Shown: positions 35,125 through 43,570 of the stretch, in pieces
Position numbering within the stretch: position 1 is the first letter of the stretch
How the letters are laid out: every line of letters begins with the position of its first letter
Origin: Archangium lansingense
Lineage (GTDB): Bacteria > Myxococcota > Myxococcia > Myxococcales > Myxococcaceae
Direction of reading: 5' to 3'
Length of the DNA: 64,000 nt
NCBI RefSeq assembly: GCF_026626635.1
Contig: NZ_JAPNKA010000001.1
Location: forward strand, 7,564,001 to 7,628,000
Position numbers and translations under genes: made by a program
The notes under the pieces: model-generated
The model's database searches: none
What the model saw: only the letters and a program-made list of their open reading frames with translations
What the model was told of the DNA's origin: nothing

Positions 35125-35798
35125 GGAGTGGGCGCGGGGAGCCGCGCTCTCAGCCTTCATGCAGTACCTGCGCGCCAACCTGTCCAAGAAGCTGGGGCGG
35201 TTGGTGGACTGGCGCGGCGGTTTCTGGGAGAGGCGTTACTCGGCGGAGCCGGTGCTGGACGACGCGGCGCTGGTGGGGCGGCTGCGCTATGTACTGGCCC
35301 ATGGGGTGAAAGAGGGCCTGGTGGAGAAGTGCGCCGAGTGGCCGGGCCTCATGCCTACCTCAATTGCTGGGGCCGGCACGGCGGCTGTTCCAGTGGTTCA
35401 ACTGGACGAAGCGCTGGAGCAAGAGGGGGCGCGAGGACATGACAGGCGCGCAGGGGCGCTTCGCTGAGGAATGGGCGGAACCAGTGGAGTTGGAGGTGGC
35501 GCCCCTGCCGTGTTGGGAAGGACTGGGCGAGCAGGAGAGGCAGCGTGCGGTGCGGGGACTGGTGGCGGATGTGGAAGCCGAGGCTCGTGCACGGGACAAG
35601 GCTGTCCTGGGAGCGCGCGCCGTGAGGGAACAGCACCCACATACCCGGCCCGAGCGGCTCAAGCGCAGCCCGCGGCCGTTGGGGCATGCCTCCACGCTCC
35701 AGGCGCTGAGGGAGTTGCGCGAGCGGGAGGGGAGCTCCGGGAACAGGCCGCTGCCGAACGAGCGCCGCGCCGGTGCAGGGGGCATTGCAACTGGTTGA
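35125..35798 (+). pseudogene. RAYT transposase C-terminal fragment, frameshifted
   Basis: One frame encodes FMQYLRANLSKKLGRLVDWR, GFWERRYSAEPVLDD and RYVLAHGVKEGLVEKCAEWP, the middle of a REP-associated tyrosine transposase. At about 35350 a frameshift moves the homology to LFQWFNWTKRWSKRGRE, EEWAEPVELEVAPLPCWEGL and a Arg-rich tail ending at 35798. The N-terminal third is absent. It separates the broken menB from a broken carboxylesterase, so its arrival may have disrupted both. Confidence 0.78.
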
Positions 35799-35859
35799 AC
35801 ACGTGGATGCCTTCCTCGGTGGTTCCTTCGACCTGTCCCTTGTCTGTTTCAATGATCAT
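35785..35859 (-). pseudogene. Type B carboxylesterase 5' fragment
   Basis: AAGGAGAGG lies 7 nt before ATG 35859 on the minus strand, and the frame reads MIIETDKGQVEGTTEEGIHVF, the N-terminus typical of para-nitrobenzyl-esterase-like carboxylesterases ('VxTxxGxVxGxxxxGVxxFxGIPYAxPP'). After about 25 codons the sequence (NQLQCP) departs from the family at the edge of the RAYT fragment. Only the start survives. Confidence 0.6.
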
Positions 35860-36146
35860 CGTCACGCCTCTCCTTGCCTTGCAGTCACGTACACGGCATC
35901 CGCCCCCTCCACGCATCAGGAGGTCCTTCCATCGCCAGGGCGTGATGCGACGCGCGATGGACCGGAAGCTTGGCGGGCGCGGGTTCGCGGCATCTGCTCC
36001 CGGGTTCGAAGCAGTGACCGCTGCCGGATAGCGGGATGGGTCGATCCCTCCCCCGCTTGGGGTGCAGGCTCCGGGGGCCGTCCGTGCGGGCCAGGGAAGC
36101 CAGCGAGGACGCGGACGACCCGCGACGTCGAAGGCTCCTACCGGGA

Positions 36147-36356
36147 ATGGAGTGCTATCGAGAAATGGGAAAAGAATTCCCAGGCTTCAAGGGAGGCATC
36201 CAGGTCCGGCGACGTGCGTCCGATGATGTTGGCGTTCACGAGGAAGCCGGAGAGGGTGTCAAAGAGAAGGACGAGAAGAAGCAGTACCTCATCTTCAAGA
36301 CCAAGGCCTTCTGCGAGGAAGAGCGAGAGACGCAGATGGCCAACTCCGAGGAGTGA
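36147..36356 (+). CDS. Small hypothetical ORF, doubtful
   Basis: A 69-codon frame starting MECYREMGKEFPGFKGG with a Lys/Glu-rich C-terminus (EKDEKKQYLIFKTKAF, ending MANSEE). The composition is less GC-extreme than the surroundings and looks protein-like, but there is no good ribosome-binding site and no recognised family. It may be the end of a decayed gene. The stretch 35860-36146 before it shows nothing recognisable. Confidence 0.28.
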   Translation: MECYREMGKEFPGFKGGIQVRRRASDDVGVHEEAGEGVKEKDEKKQYLIFKTKAFCEEERETQMANSEE

Positions 36357-36599
36357 GGCCCTGGGGCGCTGATCAGCCCCAAGGACAGTGGACGCATGCC
36401 TCGCTCAGCAACTCGTCGGCTGACAAGTCCCCGCGCAATCAAACGTGCAGTCAATGCGCGCATCACACGTGACGAGCCACCAGGCTTGCGGGTCGAAGCA
36501 TGATCCGTAGCGCCCTGCGGTTGATCACCAGAACCTCCATGGAATTAACGGAGTACTCTCCGCGTGGAGAAAGAACATACTCCCGTGCGGCCGCAGTAA

Positions 36600-36790
36600 A
36601 AGCTCCCAACAAAAGTAAGGCTTGAGAGCAGACGGTAGGGTGGACGGATGAGTGAGCCATAAACACCGTGGCGCATGGCCCACGAACTGGTACCGGACGG
36701 AGATCTCGCGGCGCTGGAGCAATTCCTGACGCCGCTGCTGCCCCGCCCTTCCGCGGACCATCGCGCCCCCAAGCAGGTGAGAAGGAGGCG
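36600..36790 (+). mobile_element. IS5-family remnant (5' end only)
   Basis: The sequence from CTCCCAACAAAAGTAAGGCTT through GTAGGGTGGACGGATGAG parallels the left end and leader of the IS at 17946-18836, followed by MAHELVPDGDLAALEQFLTP in place of MTRELVPDALWERVAPLLP. It diverges too much to be a recent copy and stops after about 45 codons; no right end is visible. Confidence 0.7.
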
Positions 36791-36849
36791 AACGAGGCAC
36801 CCCAGGATCCAGAGGTTGCTACGGGATCGGGTGTAAGGTAGCAGGCCCT

Positions 36850-37935
36850 ATGCTCTCCACTCGCTCTACCGCTCTCTCCTTCCTCGTCGTGCTCGGTTTC
36901 GTCGCCGGTTGCGGCGACACTTCTCCCCCCTGCCCCGTCGACACACCCGACGCGTCCGTGCCGGTGATGTGTAACAGCGTCGGCGTCGAGCTGTGCGGCG
37001 GCTCCTGCGTGAGCATCGAGAGCGACCCGAAGCACTGCGGTGGTTGCGACAAGGCCTGCGCGACCGGCGAGGCTTGTGAGGGCGGCGTCTGTGTCGCGCT
37101 CTGTCAGATCGACGGCAAGCAGGTCGCCGCCGGAGCGGTGAACGCGGCGAATTCGTGCGAACAGTGCACGCCGGCGACGTCCGCGACCGCGTGGACGCAA
37201 CGCGCTGACGGGACGCCGTGCAACCCGGGACAGGTGTGCTCGGCCGGTGTGTGCAGCCCGAAGTGCTTCATCGACGGCGTGGTCTACGCCGCGGGTGTGC
37301 CGAATCCGGCGAACACCTGCGAGACGTGCGTGCCGGCGACGTCGACGACGCAGTGGACGGCCCGCGCGAGCGTTCCGCTGCTGGTCGGCGGCGAAGACAT
37401 CACGGCGCAAGGCTGGACAACGGTCTCGCAGACGCCGAACACGCTCACGTACGGCGCGGACTACGTTCGCCTCCAGACGTCGACGAACAGCGGCGGGCAG
37501 ACGAGCGGGCAACTGCTCATCACGAGGGCGAACTCGCTCGACGCAACGAAGCCGTTCAAAATCCACGTGACGATGCTGGTCGAGTCGGTGAACACCCACA
37601 ACTCGTTGGACAGCGGCGCGGCCATCCTGGGGAGCTTCACGCCGCCGTTCGGCAACGCCACGGATCGTTCGCAGATGATCTACCTCGACAGCGGTGCGAT
37701 CGGCTGGGCGGACGACACGCGGTCCGCGGCGTTCCCGGTGACCGACGGCGCATATCATGTCTACGAGCTCGCGGTGGACGCAGCGAAGGTGGCGACGGTG
37801 AGCATCGACGGCGTCGCGAAGCTCACGCGGAACAACTTCATGGCGAACGGCACCATCGCCATCGGCGACCAGACGAACGACCCGAACGTCGATGGAGCGG
37901 TGCGGATCAAGTCGGTCGAGCGGCTCTGTCCATGA
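36850..37935 (+). CDS. Cys-rich lipoprotein with C-terminal beta-sandwich-like domain
   Basis: A 361-residue predicted lipoprotein (LGFVAGCGD, lipobox cysteine at 21). Residues 40-180 contain the 'GG(S/A)C(V/-)---DP-HCGGC-KAC--GE-C--G-C' pattern and two PxTxxxxW repeats (EQCTPATSATAWT, ETCVPATSTTQWT), typical of myxobacterial and Sorangium-type exported proteins. The C-terminal 180 residues resemble a concanavalin-like sandwich (FKIHVTMLVES, VYELAVDAAKVATVSIDGVA). Third codon positions are strongly biased to NCG (GCG, ACG, TCG, CCG), whereas flanking genes favour GCC/ACC, suggesting transfer from another delta-proteobacterial lineage (inference). Confidence 0.8.
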   Translation: MLSTRSTALSFLVVLGFVAGCGDTSPPCPVDTPDASVPVMCNSVGVELCGGSCVSIESDPKHCGGCDKACATGEACEGGVCVALCQIDGKQVAAGAVNAANSCEQCTPATSATAWTQRADGTPCNPGQVCSAGVCSPKCFIDGVVYAAGVPNPANTCETCVPATSTTQWTARASVPLLVGGEDITAQGWTTVSQTPNTLTYGADYVRLQTSTNSGGQTSGQLLITRANSLDATKPFKIHVTMLVESVNTHNSLDSGAAILGSFTPPFGNATDRSQMIYLDSGAIGWADDTRSAAFPVTDGAYHVYELAVDAAKVATVSIDGVAKLTRNNFMANGTIAIGDQTNDPNVDGAVRIKSVERLCP

Positions 37936-38053
37936 GTTCCACCACAGCATCTACGTCGGTGAGGGCCAGGTCGTGCACTCCGCGGGCGACCGCGCGAAGG
38001 ACGCCGCCAGCGCGAGCGTTCGCCTCGGCACGCTGAGGCGCTCGCGACTGTAG
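37934..38053 (+). pseudogene. LRAT/NlpC-like domain fragment
   Basis: Directly overlapping the preceding stop, another frame reads FHHSIYVGEGQVVHSAGDR and continues to a TAG at 38051-38053. 'HHxIYxGxGxVVH' is the signature around the catalytic histidine of lecithin-retinol acyltransferase-like (NlpC/P60-superfamily) proteins. Neither the start nor the catalytic cysteine region is present, and no start codon precedes it. The codon bias is like that of the neighbouring lipoprotein. Confidence 0.5.
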
Positions 38054-38218
38054 GAGCGACGAGGCGCTGGCGTGCAGACGGTGGGCACCTGTACGCCAGC
38101 CCTGTGGTGCTCCTCGCTCGGTTCAGTGCCCTGCCCTCTCCCAGTCGAGTGGAGCCTCGTGCACCTCACTGGCACTTCCTCCACGGCCTTGGCGTGGCGC
38201 GCCGAGCGTGAAACCTTT

Positions 38219-38931
38219 CACGGCGTCCAGCTTCTTCATGGACTCCTCCATTCGTCCGTAGCTCATGGCCTTGTGCTTGCTCGCGTTGGCCTTCACCTTC
38301 GTGCCGTCCACCGACAGGTACCCCAGCTTCTTGAGCCCCGAGCTGCGTGCCAGCCTCAGCGTGTCCACGAAGAGCGATCGGAAGGCGTCCAGGTGCCGCA
38401 CCCGGAAGGTGCACACGGTGTCATGGTCGGGCCGCTCGCCTCCCGTCAGGTAACGGAAGGCGATGTCCGTCTCGCACCGCCTCTCAATCTCCCGGCTGCT
38501 CGTAATGCCTCGCGCGTACGCATACATGAGCAGCAGCGCCATCATCACCGGGTGGTAGGGCGGCTGGCCGCACTCCTTCGTGTACGCCCCCTGAATGGGA
38601 CTGAAGTCGAGCGTCTTCCTCAGGTCGACGAAGAAGCACGCCAGGTGCCCCTCTCCCAGTACTTCCCGCGCGTACTGTGGCAGCAATTGCCCCTGCTCCG
38701 GCTGCCACTCCCGAAACGGCCTCGGCGAGGCCAGGCGGGCCCAGCTCTTCGCCTCCTCCTGCCTCTCCGGCTTCTCGCTGGCGGCAACATCCAACAGGGT
38801 GGCCTGCTCCGGCTTCTTCGTCGAGGTGGTGCTCACCCTCCACCTTCAACCAGAACTCGCCTCTCCTCTGAAGGACCACCTGGGGCGTCACCCCTCTTCC
38901 CCACCCTCAGCGGTGGGGTTCTCTGACAAGC
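38219..38931 (-). mobile_element. IS1182-family remnant (5' end), inverted
   Basis: Encodes the first 210 or so residues of a transposase about 90% similar by eye to that at 19167 (MSTTSTKKPEQATLLDVAAS ... AMSYGRMEESMKKLD), breaking off at about 38219 into unrelated sequence. The outer end near 38931 reads GAGCTTGTCAGAGAACCCC, a match to the IS1182-type terminus. The flanking gene's stop codon falls immediately outside this end. Confidence 0.85.
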
Positions 38932-38933
38932 TC

Positions 38934-39392
38934 CTATTCCCGTCGTAGCTCGAAGGTGGCGGTGACGTAGCCTGCGTCTGTCTGGACGTAGGTCAGGACC
39001 GTCCCGTTCTTCGTGACGAAGAAGTCGAAGTGCGCAGTGCCTCCGAGGTTGTCGGTGAGCGTCGCGGTGCCGGTACAGTCGGGCGCGACAGTGTAGGTGC
39101 CAGTGTAGACGATGCGCGTTATCACACCATTGGTACTGACGGTCGACGCACCGGTAAGGGTCCCGTCCCCTTGGAAGAGATCATGACCGGCCTGTGCGAA
39201 GGGGACCTGCCCGGACACACTCACGATGTACCCATCGTTCGCATAGACGTAGTTGCCCTTCAGAATGCCCGGCCCGCATTGGGAACTCGTCGAAGCCTCC
39301 GCCGCGGGAACCTCACCAAAGGCCTCGTGCGCAAGTCCCAGGAGGCCGACCGTGAGGACACTTCCCATGACGTACCATTGGAATAGCTTCAT
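38934..39392 (-). CDS. Small secreted beta-rich protein
   Basis: A 152-residue protein; ATG 39392 (preceded by GAAACGAAGGAGCG) opens a signal peptide ending near AFGEV. The mature part, GPGILKGNYVYANDGYIVSV, LFQGDGTLTGASTVSTNG and YTVAPDCTGTATLTDN, follows a family I know only as uncharacterised bacterial exported proteins with a lipocalin-like pattern. The TAG stop abuts the terminal repeat of the IS1182 remnant, so the insertion may have supplied or shortened the C-terminus by a few residues. It is sandwiched between two IS1182 fragments. Confidence 0.72.
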   Translation of the reverse strand: MKLFQWYVMGSVLTVGLLGLAHEAFGEVPAAEASTSSQCGPGILKGNYVYANDGYIVSVSGQVPFAQAGHDLFQGDGTLTGASTVSTNGVITRIVYTGTYTVAPDCTGTATLTDNLGGTAHFDFFVTKNGTVLTYVQTDAGYVTATFELRRE

Positions 39393-39599
39393 GCTCCGCT
39401 CCTTCGTTTCGGGGCACCACAGTTCGCTGCACTGCAGTACGGAGAGTGACACAGAGCGGGGGGTTCTCAAATCGCACCTGGGTACGTTTAGGCTGTGCAG
39501 TAATGGATTGGCGAGTACGACCGCGAGCGGAGGAATGCCTGCATCGCGAGCGCGCCGCGAAATCGCGCAGATCAGGGATGGGAGCGCCAGCAGTCGGTG

Positions 39600-39835
39600 T
39601 CTGGCTGCATTGTCTTCATGGCCTCCTCCATCCGTCCGTAGCTCATGGCCTTGTGCTTGCTCGCGTTGGCCTTCACCTTCGTGCCGTCCACTGACAGGTG
39701 CCCCAACTTCTTGAGCCCCGAGCCACGCGCCAGCCGCAACGTGTCCACGAAGAGCGCTCGGAAGGCTTCCAGGTGCCGCACCCGGAAGGTGCACACCGTG
39801 TCATGGTCTGGCCGCTCTCCTCCCGTCAGGTAGAT
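39600..39835 (-). mobile_element. IS1182-family internal fragment
   Basis: The minus strand encodes YLTGGERPDHDTVCTFRVRH to KANASKHKAMSYGRMEEAMK, an internal 80-residue slice of an IS1182 transposase, with no ends. It is more divergent from 38219-38931 than that copy is from the intact IS at 19070, so it is likely an independent older insertion. Its right edge joins the 120-bp repeat at 39833. Confidence 0.82.
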
Positions 39836-39953
39836 GAGCTCGGAGGCTCGTTCCCCCCCGGGCGATCTCGTGCTTGGGCATGTGTCAGCTCCCCTTCGAG
39901 CGGTACTCAGGAGAGCATGCTCAGGGGAAAAGCATAAGCGCTTCAACGCACGT
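39833..39953. repeat. About 120-bp direct repeat (copy 1 of 2)
   Basis: Nearly identical to 63248-63368, differing by a few substitutions and single-base indels (for example GCATGCTC against GCATGATC). On the minus strand it contains GAAGGGGAGCTGACACATG and about 16 codons (MPKHEIARGERASEL in the second copy; frameshifted here), i.e. a leader with ribosome-binding site and gene start. No full gene follows in either place. Confidence 0.85.
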
Positions 39954-40094
39954 CTCTGCAACGTAACCCCGCCTCCAGGACCCTCCCCGCCGCTCGGCCC
40001 AGCCCGCTCCCGCTGCCCCGCCCAACCCGCTCTGCGCGACGCTTCTCCCCCGCCCGGCTCCAACGGGGCTGCATCGCGGTGTAGATCGGGGTCG

Positions 40095-40137
40095 TGTCGG
40101 GCAGGACCGTGGCGGGTTCGATTCCTGCCGCCTCCAC
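40095..40137 (+). ncRNA. tmRNA/tRNA 3'-end remnant (T arm and acceptor)
   Basis: GCGGG-TTCGATT-CCTGC forms a perfect T-arm (one G-T pair), followed by CGCCTCCA, which would be the 3' acceptor strand, pairing with a GGAGGCG-type 5' end as in tmRNA or some tRNAs. There is no CCA, D arm or anticodon arm upstream. Such 3' ends are the classic scars of integration at ssrA or tRNA genes; here it marks the end of the IS-rich zone. It might also be a chance T-arm look-alike. Confidence 0.5.
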
Positions 40138-40246
40138 TCCGTAGCTCCCGGAAAAGATTCTGCTGGACGGAGGATGCAATCAACTCCGAAGCTCTTCGTA
40201 GTCGTGTTGCCGCAGGGGCTCATCACGAGCTCCCCGGAAGCCATCC

Positions 40247-41824
40247 ATGAGCCAGACTCCGTTCCGATTCACCTCCATCGCCCTCGCGGGCCTCGCCGCC
40301 ATCGGTCTCCTCACGGCCGCGGACACGCGCAAGCCCGCCACCCAGTGGCTCTCTCGCCCCTCCGAGACCGCACGTATCGCTCGAGTGGAAGCGGGCCTCT
40401 CTCCCATCACCCTCCCCGGTGAGGCCCCCCGCAGCCTGTCGCTCCAACAGTGGATGGAGCTGTACAAGATTCCCGGCGTCAGCATCGCCGTCTTCGATCG
40501 GGGCGCCCTCGTCTGGGCCAAGGCCTACGGCGTCAAGCAGACCGGCGGCTCCGAGCCCGTCACCCTCGACACCCTCTTCCAGGCCGCCTCCATCAGCAAG
40601 CCCGTCACCGCCCTCGCGGCCATGCACCACGCCGAAAAGCAACACTGGTCGCTCGACGCGAACATCAACGACCTCCTCACCTCGTGGAAGGTGCCGGACA
40701 ACGACTTCACGAAGGAGCAGAAGGTCACCCTCCGCAGACTGCTCGCCCACAACGCCGGCACGACGGTCCACGGCTTCCGCGGCTACGCGGCGAGTGAGCC
40801 CGTTCCCACCCCCCAGCGGATTCTCGACGGCGAGACACCCGCGAACTCCGGCCCTGTGCGCGTCGACACCGTGCCCGGCGCCGTGACGCGCTACAGCGGC
40901 GGCGGCACCGTCATCGTTCAGCAGATGCTCGTCGACCGGCTCCAGAAGCCCTTCCCGCAAATCATGAAGGAGACCGTCCTCGCGCCGCTCGACCTGAAGC
41001 ACAGCACCTTCGAGCAGCCCCTCCCCAAGGCCCTGGAGTCCCAGGCCGCCATCGGCACGCGCCCCGGCGGCACGAGCGTCGAGGGCCGCTGGCACACCTA
41101 CCCCGAGCTGGCCCCCGCCGGCCTGTGGACCACGCCCTCCGACCTGGCTCGTGTCGCCCTCGAGGTCTCCAAGGCCTGGAACGGCAAGTCCCGGCGCATC
41201 GTCTCCCCGGCCATGGCGAAGCAGATGCTCACCCGCCAGTCCGAGGCCTTCGGCATCGGCTTCATGCGCCGCCCCGGCGTGGACTGGTTCGGCCACGGCG
41301 GCGGGAACGAGGGTTACCGCGCCTTCCTCATGGCCTTCGCCGACTCGGGCAGCGGCATCGCCATCATGACCAACTCGGATGAGGGCTCGCGCCTCTTCGA
41401 GCGGCTCATCGCCAGCGTGGCCACCGAGTACGGCTGGAAGGGCTTCACCGCCATGCCCGACAGTCCGGCCACGACGGCGGACCTGCTCCTGCGCCTCCAG
41501 GGCACCGAAGCTGCCCTCTCTTGGTTCAAGGACCACGCGAAGAACGCGGGCCCGGACGCAAAGCCTTCCTCCAGCATCCTCAATGAGCTCGGATACTCGC
41601 TCCTGCGCGAGAAGAAGCTCGCTGACGCCGTGAAGGTCTTCGAGGCCAACGCCGAGCTCCATCCCGACGACGCCAACACCCACGACAGCCTCGGTGAGGC
41701 CTATGCCGAGGCCGGCCGGAAGGACGAGGCCATCAGCCGCTACAGGAAGTCGCTCGAACTCGACCCGAAGAACGACAACGCCGCGAAGATGCTGGAGAAG
41801 CTCGGCGCGGCCTCCACGAAGTAA
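40247..41824 (+). CDS. Secreted serine hydrolase (class C beta-lactamase fold) with TPR tail
   Basis: A 525-residue protein with a signal peptide (about 1-25). The beta-lactamase/DD-peptidase fold has the nucleophile motif SISK (Ser115-Lys118) in FQAASISKPVTALA, the YSG motif in RYSGGGTVIVQQ, and the KTG-equivalent HGGGNEGY. The last 100 residues add a TPR-like unit (LGYSLLREKKLADAVKVFEA, SLGEAYAEAGRKDEAISRYR). Family members are esterases, D-amino-acid peptidases or penicillin-binding proteins; the substrate is not predictable. ATG 40247 is the first residue of the signal peptide. A second, unrelated member of the fold is at 61955-63157. Confidence 0.92.
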   Translation: MSQTPFRFTSIALAGLAAIGLLTAADTRKPATQWLSRPSETARIARVEAGLSPITLPGEAPRSLSLQQWMELYKIPGVSIAVFDRGALVWAKAYGVKQTGGSEPVTLDTLFQAASISKPVTALAAMHHAEKQHWSLDANINDLLTSWKVPDNDFTKEQKVTLRRLLAHNAGTTVHGFRGYAASEPVPTPQRILDGETPANSGPVRVDTVPGAVTRYSGGGTVIVQQMLVDRLQKPFPQIMKETVLAPLDLKHSTFEQPLPKALESQAAIGTRPGGTSVEGRWHTYPELAPAGLWTTPSDLARVALEVSKAWNGKSRRIVSPAMAKQMLTRQSEAFGIGFMRRPGVDWFGHGGGNEGYRAFLMAFADSGSGIAIMTNSDEGSRLFERLIASVATEYGWKGFTAMPDSPATTADLLLRLQGTEAALSWFKDHAKNAGPDAKPSSSILNELGYSLLREKKLADAVKVFEANAELHPDDANTHDSLGEAYAEAGRKDEAISRYRKSLELDPKNDNAAKMLEKLGAASTK

Positions 41825-41986
41825 CGCTCCCCGGGAGCACGGCGCTCCGGCGATGGCATCCAGGTCGAGGCCTGCGCCACCTTGCTTCGTTGGACCGTTC
41901 CTGGCGGTAGCCTCGTCCTGAGCAGCGCTGATAACCTCGCCCCTTGGCTGTCCGGAGTGAACTGACTCATCCCAAAGGAGAGGTAC

Positions 41987-42292
41987 ATGCAGGTAAAGAC
42001 TGTCATGGGTGGCATGCTGCTCGCGGTGGGACTGCTGTCGGCCGGGTGCGGTGGCGTTCCGCTGGACGAAACCGAGCCGTCGCAACTCAGCACCCGCGAG
42101 GATGCACTCCCGGCGTGTGGTGGCATGGCGTTCTTCTATGACTATTACAAGGACGCCGCGCTCACCCAGTACGCGGGCTCGGGTTGGTGTGACTGTGGTG
42201 ACAGCACCATGTGGCTCTCCGGCAGCATGACGCGCTACAAGGAAGTCCTCTTCGAGTCGGTATGCGCCGCGGCGCCCACTCCCACGAACTGA
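41987..42292 (+). CDS. Small lipoprotein, DUF6289-like
   Basis: A 101-residue lipoprotein with an excellent ribosome-binding site (AAAGGAGAGG before ATG 41987) and lipobox LSAGCGG (cysteine at 21). The short mature part has YDYYKDAALTQYAGSGWCDC followed by a conserved-looking 'G(D)S---L-G' segment, matching the DUF6289-type exported peptides I know from myxobacteria. Possibly a small surface or signalling protein; no function is known. Confidence 0.75.
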   Translation: MQVKTVMGGMLLAVGLLSAGCGGVPLDETEPSQLSTREDALPACGGMAFFYDYYKDAALTQYAGSGWCDCGDSTMWLSGSMTRYKEVLFESVCAAAPTPTN

Positions 42293-42398
42293 GATGAATC
42301 CGCTGCGCGTCAACAGCACTAGAACCCGCGTCCGCTGACGCTTGTTGCCCCTGGTATCTCTATGGACTGATGTCCTTCAGGAAGGGAGCACCTGGGAC

Positions 42399-43374
42399 AT
42401 GGCAGCGAAGCAGGACGGAGTGAAGGTCTGGGGACGAGAGGCCTCCGCGCAGGAGGTGTGGTCTCGCGTGGAGGCGGTGGCGACGCCCGAGTGGCGGGAG
42501 AAGCTGACCTCGTGGTGGAAGGGCACCACCGAGAAGGGCGTCCTCTTCCATGAGGGAGATTTGGAGACCGACTCGCTCGTCGTCGGCCCGCTGCCGCTCG
42601 TCGTCTCCGGCAGCGTCCGGCTGAAGGGGCTGCTGGAGGATGGCCACGCGGCCGACCACACCCTCCTGGTGGTGCTGGGAAACCTGGAGGTGGAGAACGT
42701 CGCCACGTTCTCCGCCATGTTCATCGCGGGCAACGTCCGGATTCGGGGGCTCCTCTTCGGCGACTCGCTCGGGGATGACGTCTTCTGCGTGGGTGGAGGG
42801 TTGACGGCGCGCGCGCTCGTCGAGGAGCACCACCACCTCCAGGTGCACGGCGCGCTGGACGTGGACGCGCTCGTGGGCAGCAAGCTCACCGCGACGGGAC
42901 GGCCGCGCAGGACACTGGAGCCGCACGAGGCACTCCTGCCGGGCACCTTCAACGTGGAGGACGAGGACGGCGTCACCGACTCGACGCTCGACCGGAAGGG
43001 ACTCCTCGCGAAGCTGCGCGCGGGGAAGCCCGTGCTGGCGGACACCCGAACTGGCGGAGCTGTACCTCGACGCCATGGCCCTGGAGGGCTTCCCCGAGGT
43101 GCTGACCCGGCTGCCGCGACTGAAGAAGCTCTGGTGGTGGCGCTTCTACAAGATGACGCCGGCCCGGGTGCAGGCCCTGGTGGACGGGCTCGGCCGGTTG
43201 CCGAAGCTGACGCATGCCGGCTTCTTCCAGGGCGAGCTGGTCGCTCTGCCGGAGGACCTCGCGCCGCTCGCCCAGCTCAAGCAGTTCAAGCTCGGGCTCG
43301 ACCGCATCCCCGAGTCGGAGGTGAAGCGCCTGGAATCGGCGCTGCGCCCCGGCCGCCTGCACGTGGGGTACTGA
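42399..43374 (+). pseudogene. Frameshifted gene: polymer-forming-like N-terminus plus leucine-rich C-terminus
   Basis: The first frame from ATG 42399 encodes MAAKQDGVKVWGREASAQEV and a beta-helix-like middle (DSLVVGPLPLVVSGSVRLKG, NLEVENVATFSAMFIAGNV) resembling polymer-forming or hexapeptide-like proteins. At about 43048 coding shifts by one base to another frame: PELAELYLDAMALEGFPEVL, then LRR-like steps (LPRLKKLWWWRF, LGRLPKLTHAGF) ending at 43374. Both parts look well conserved, so the break is either a recent mutation or a sequencing error. No slippery site is present, arguing against programmed shifting. Confidence 0.65.
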
Positions 43375-43421
43375 GCGGCGCTCAGGCTGTCACCCTGGCC
43401 CGGGGACCGAGTCCTTGGGAC

Positions 43422-43570
43422 GTGGGGCCGCTCATTGCCAATGGCACCTGCAGCCTCCTCTGGCGCTTGCCTTCGTGAGACAGGACGGCGACCGTGCGGT
43501 GGCTCAGCACCGCGCACCCAGGAGCCCCTCCTTGCCCTCCCCTTCCCGGCGACTCTTCACGACTGTCATT
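43422..43570. repeat. 149-bp direct repeat (copy 1), includes a gene start
   Basis: Identical over 149 bp to 56022-56170, at an exact distance of 12,600 bp. It contains CAGGAG, the TTG start and the first 13 codons of the amidohydrolase gene. In the second copy the sequence leaves this frame immediately after the repeat. The two copies bracket the amidohydrolase, the cyclitol cluster, zwf and the metalloprotease gene. Confidence 0.97.

Noticed and set aside
42399..43374. Programmed frameshift in the polymer/LRR gene
   Set aside because: No slippery heptamer or downstream stem is visible at the shift and the shift is +1, unlike the IS5 case.
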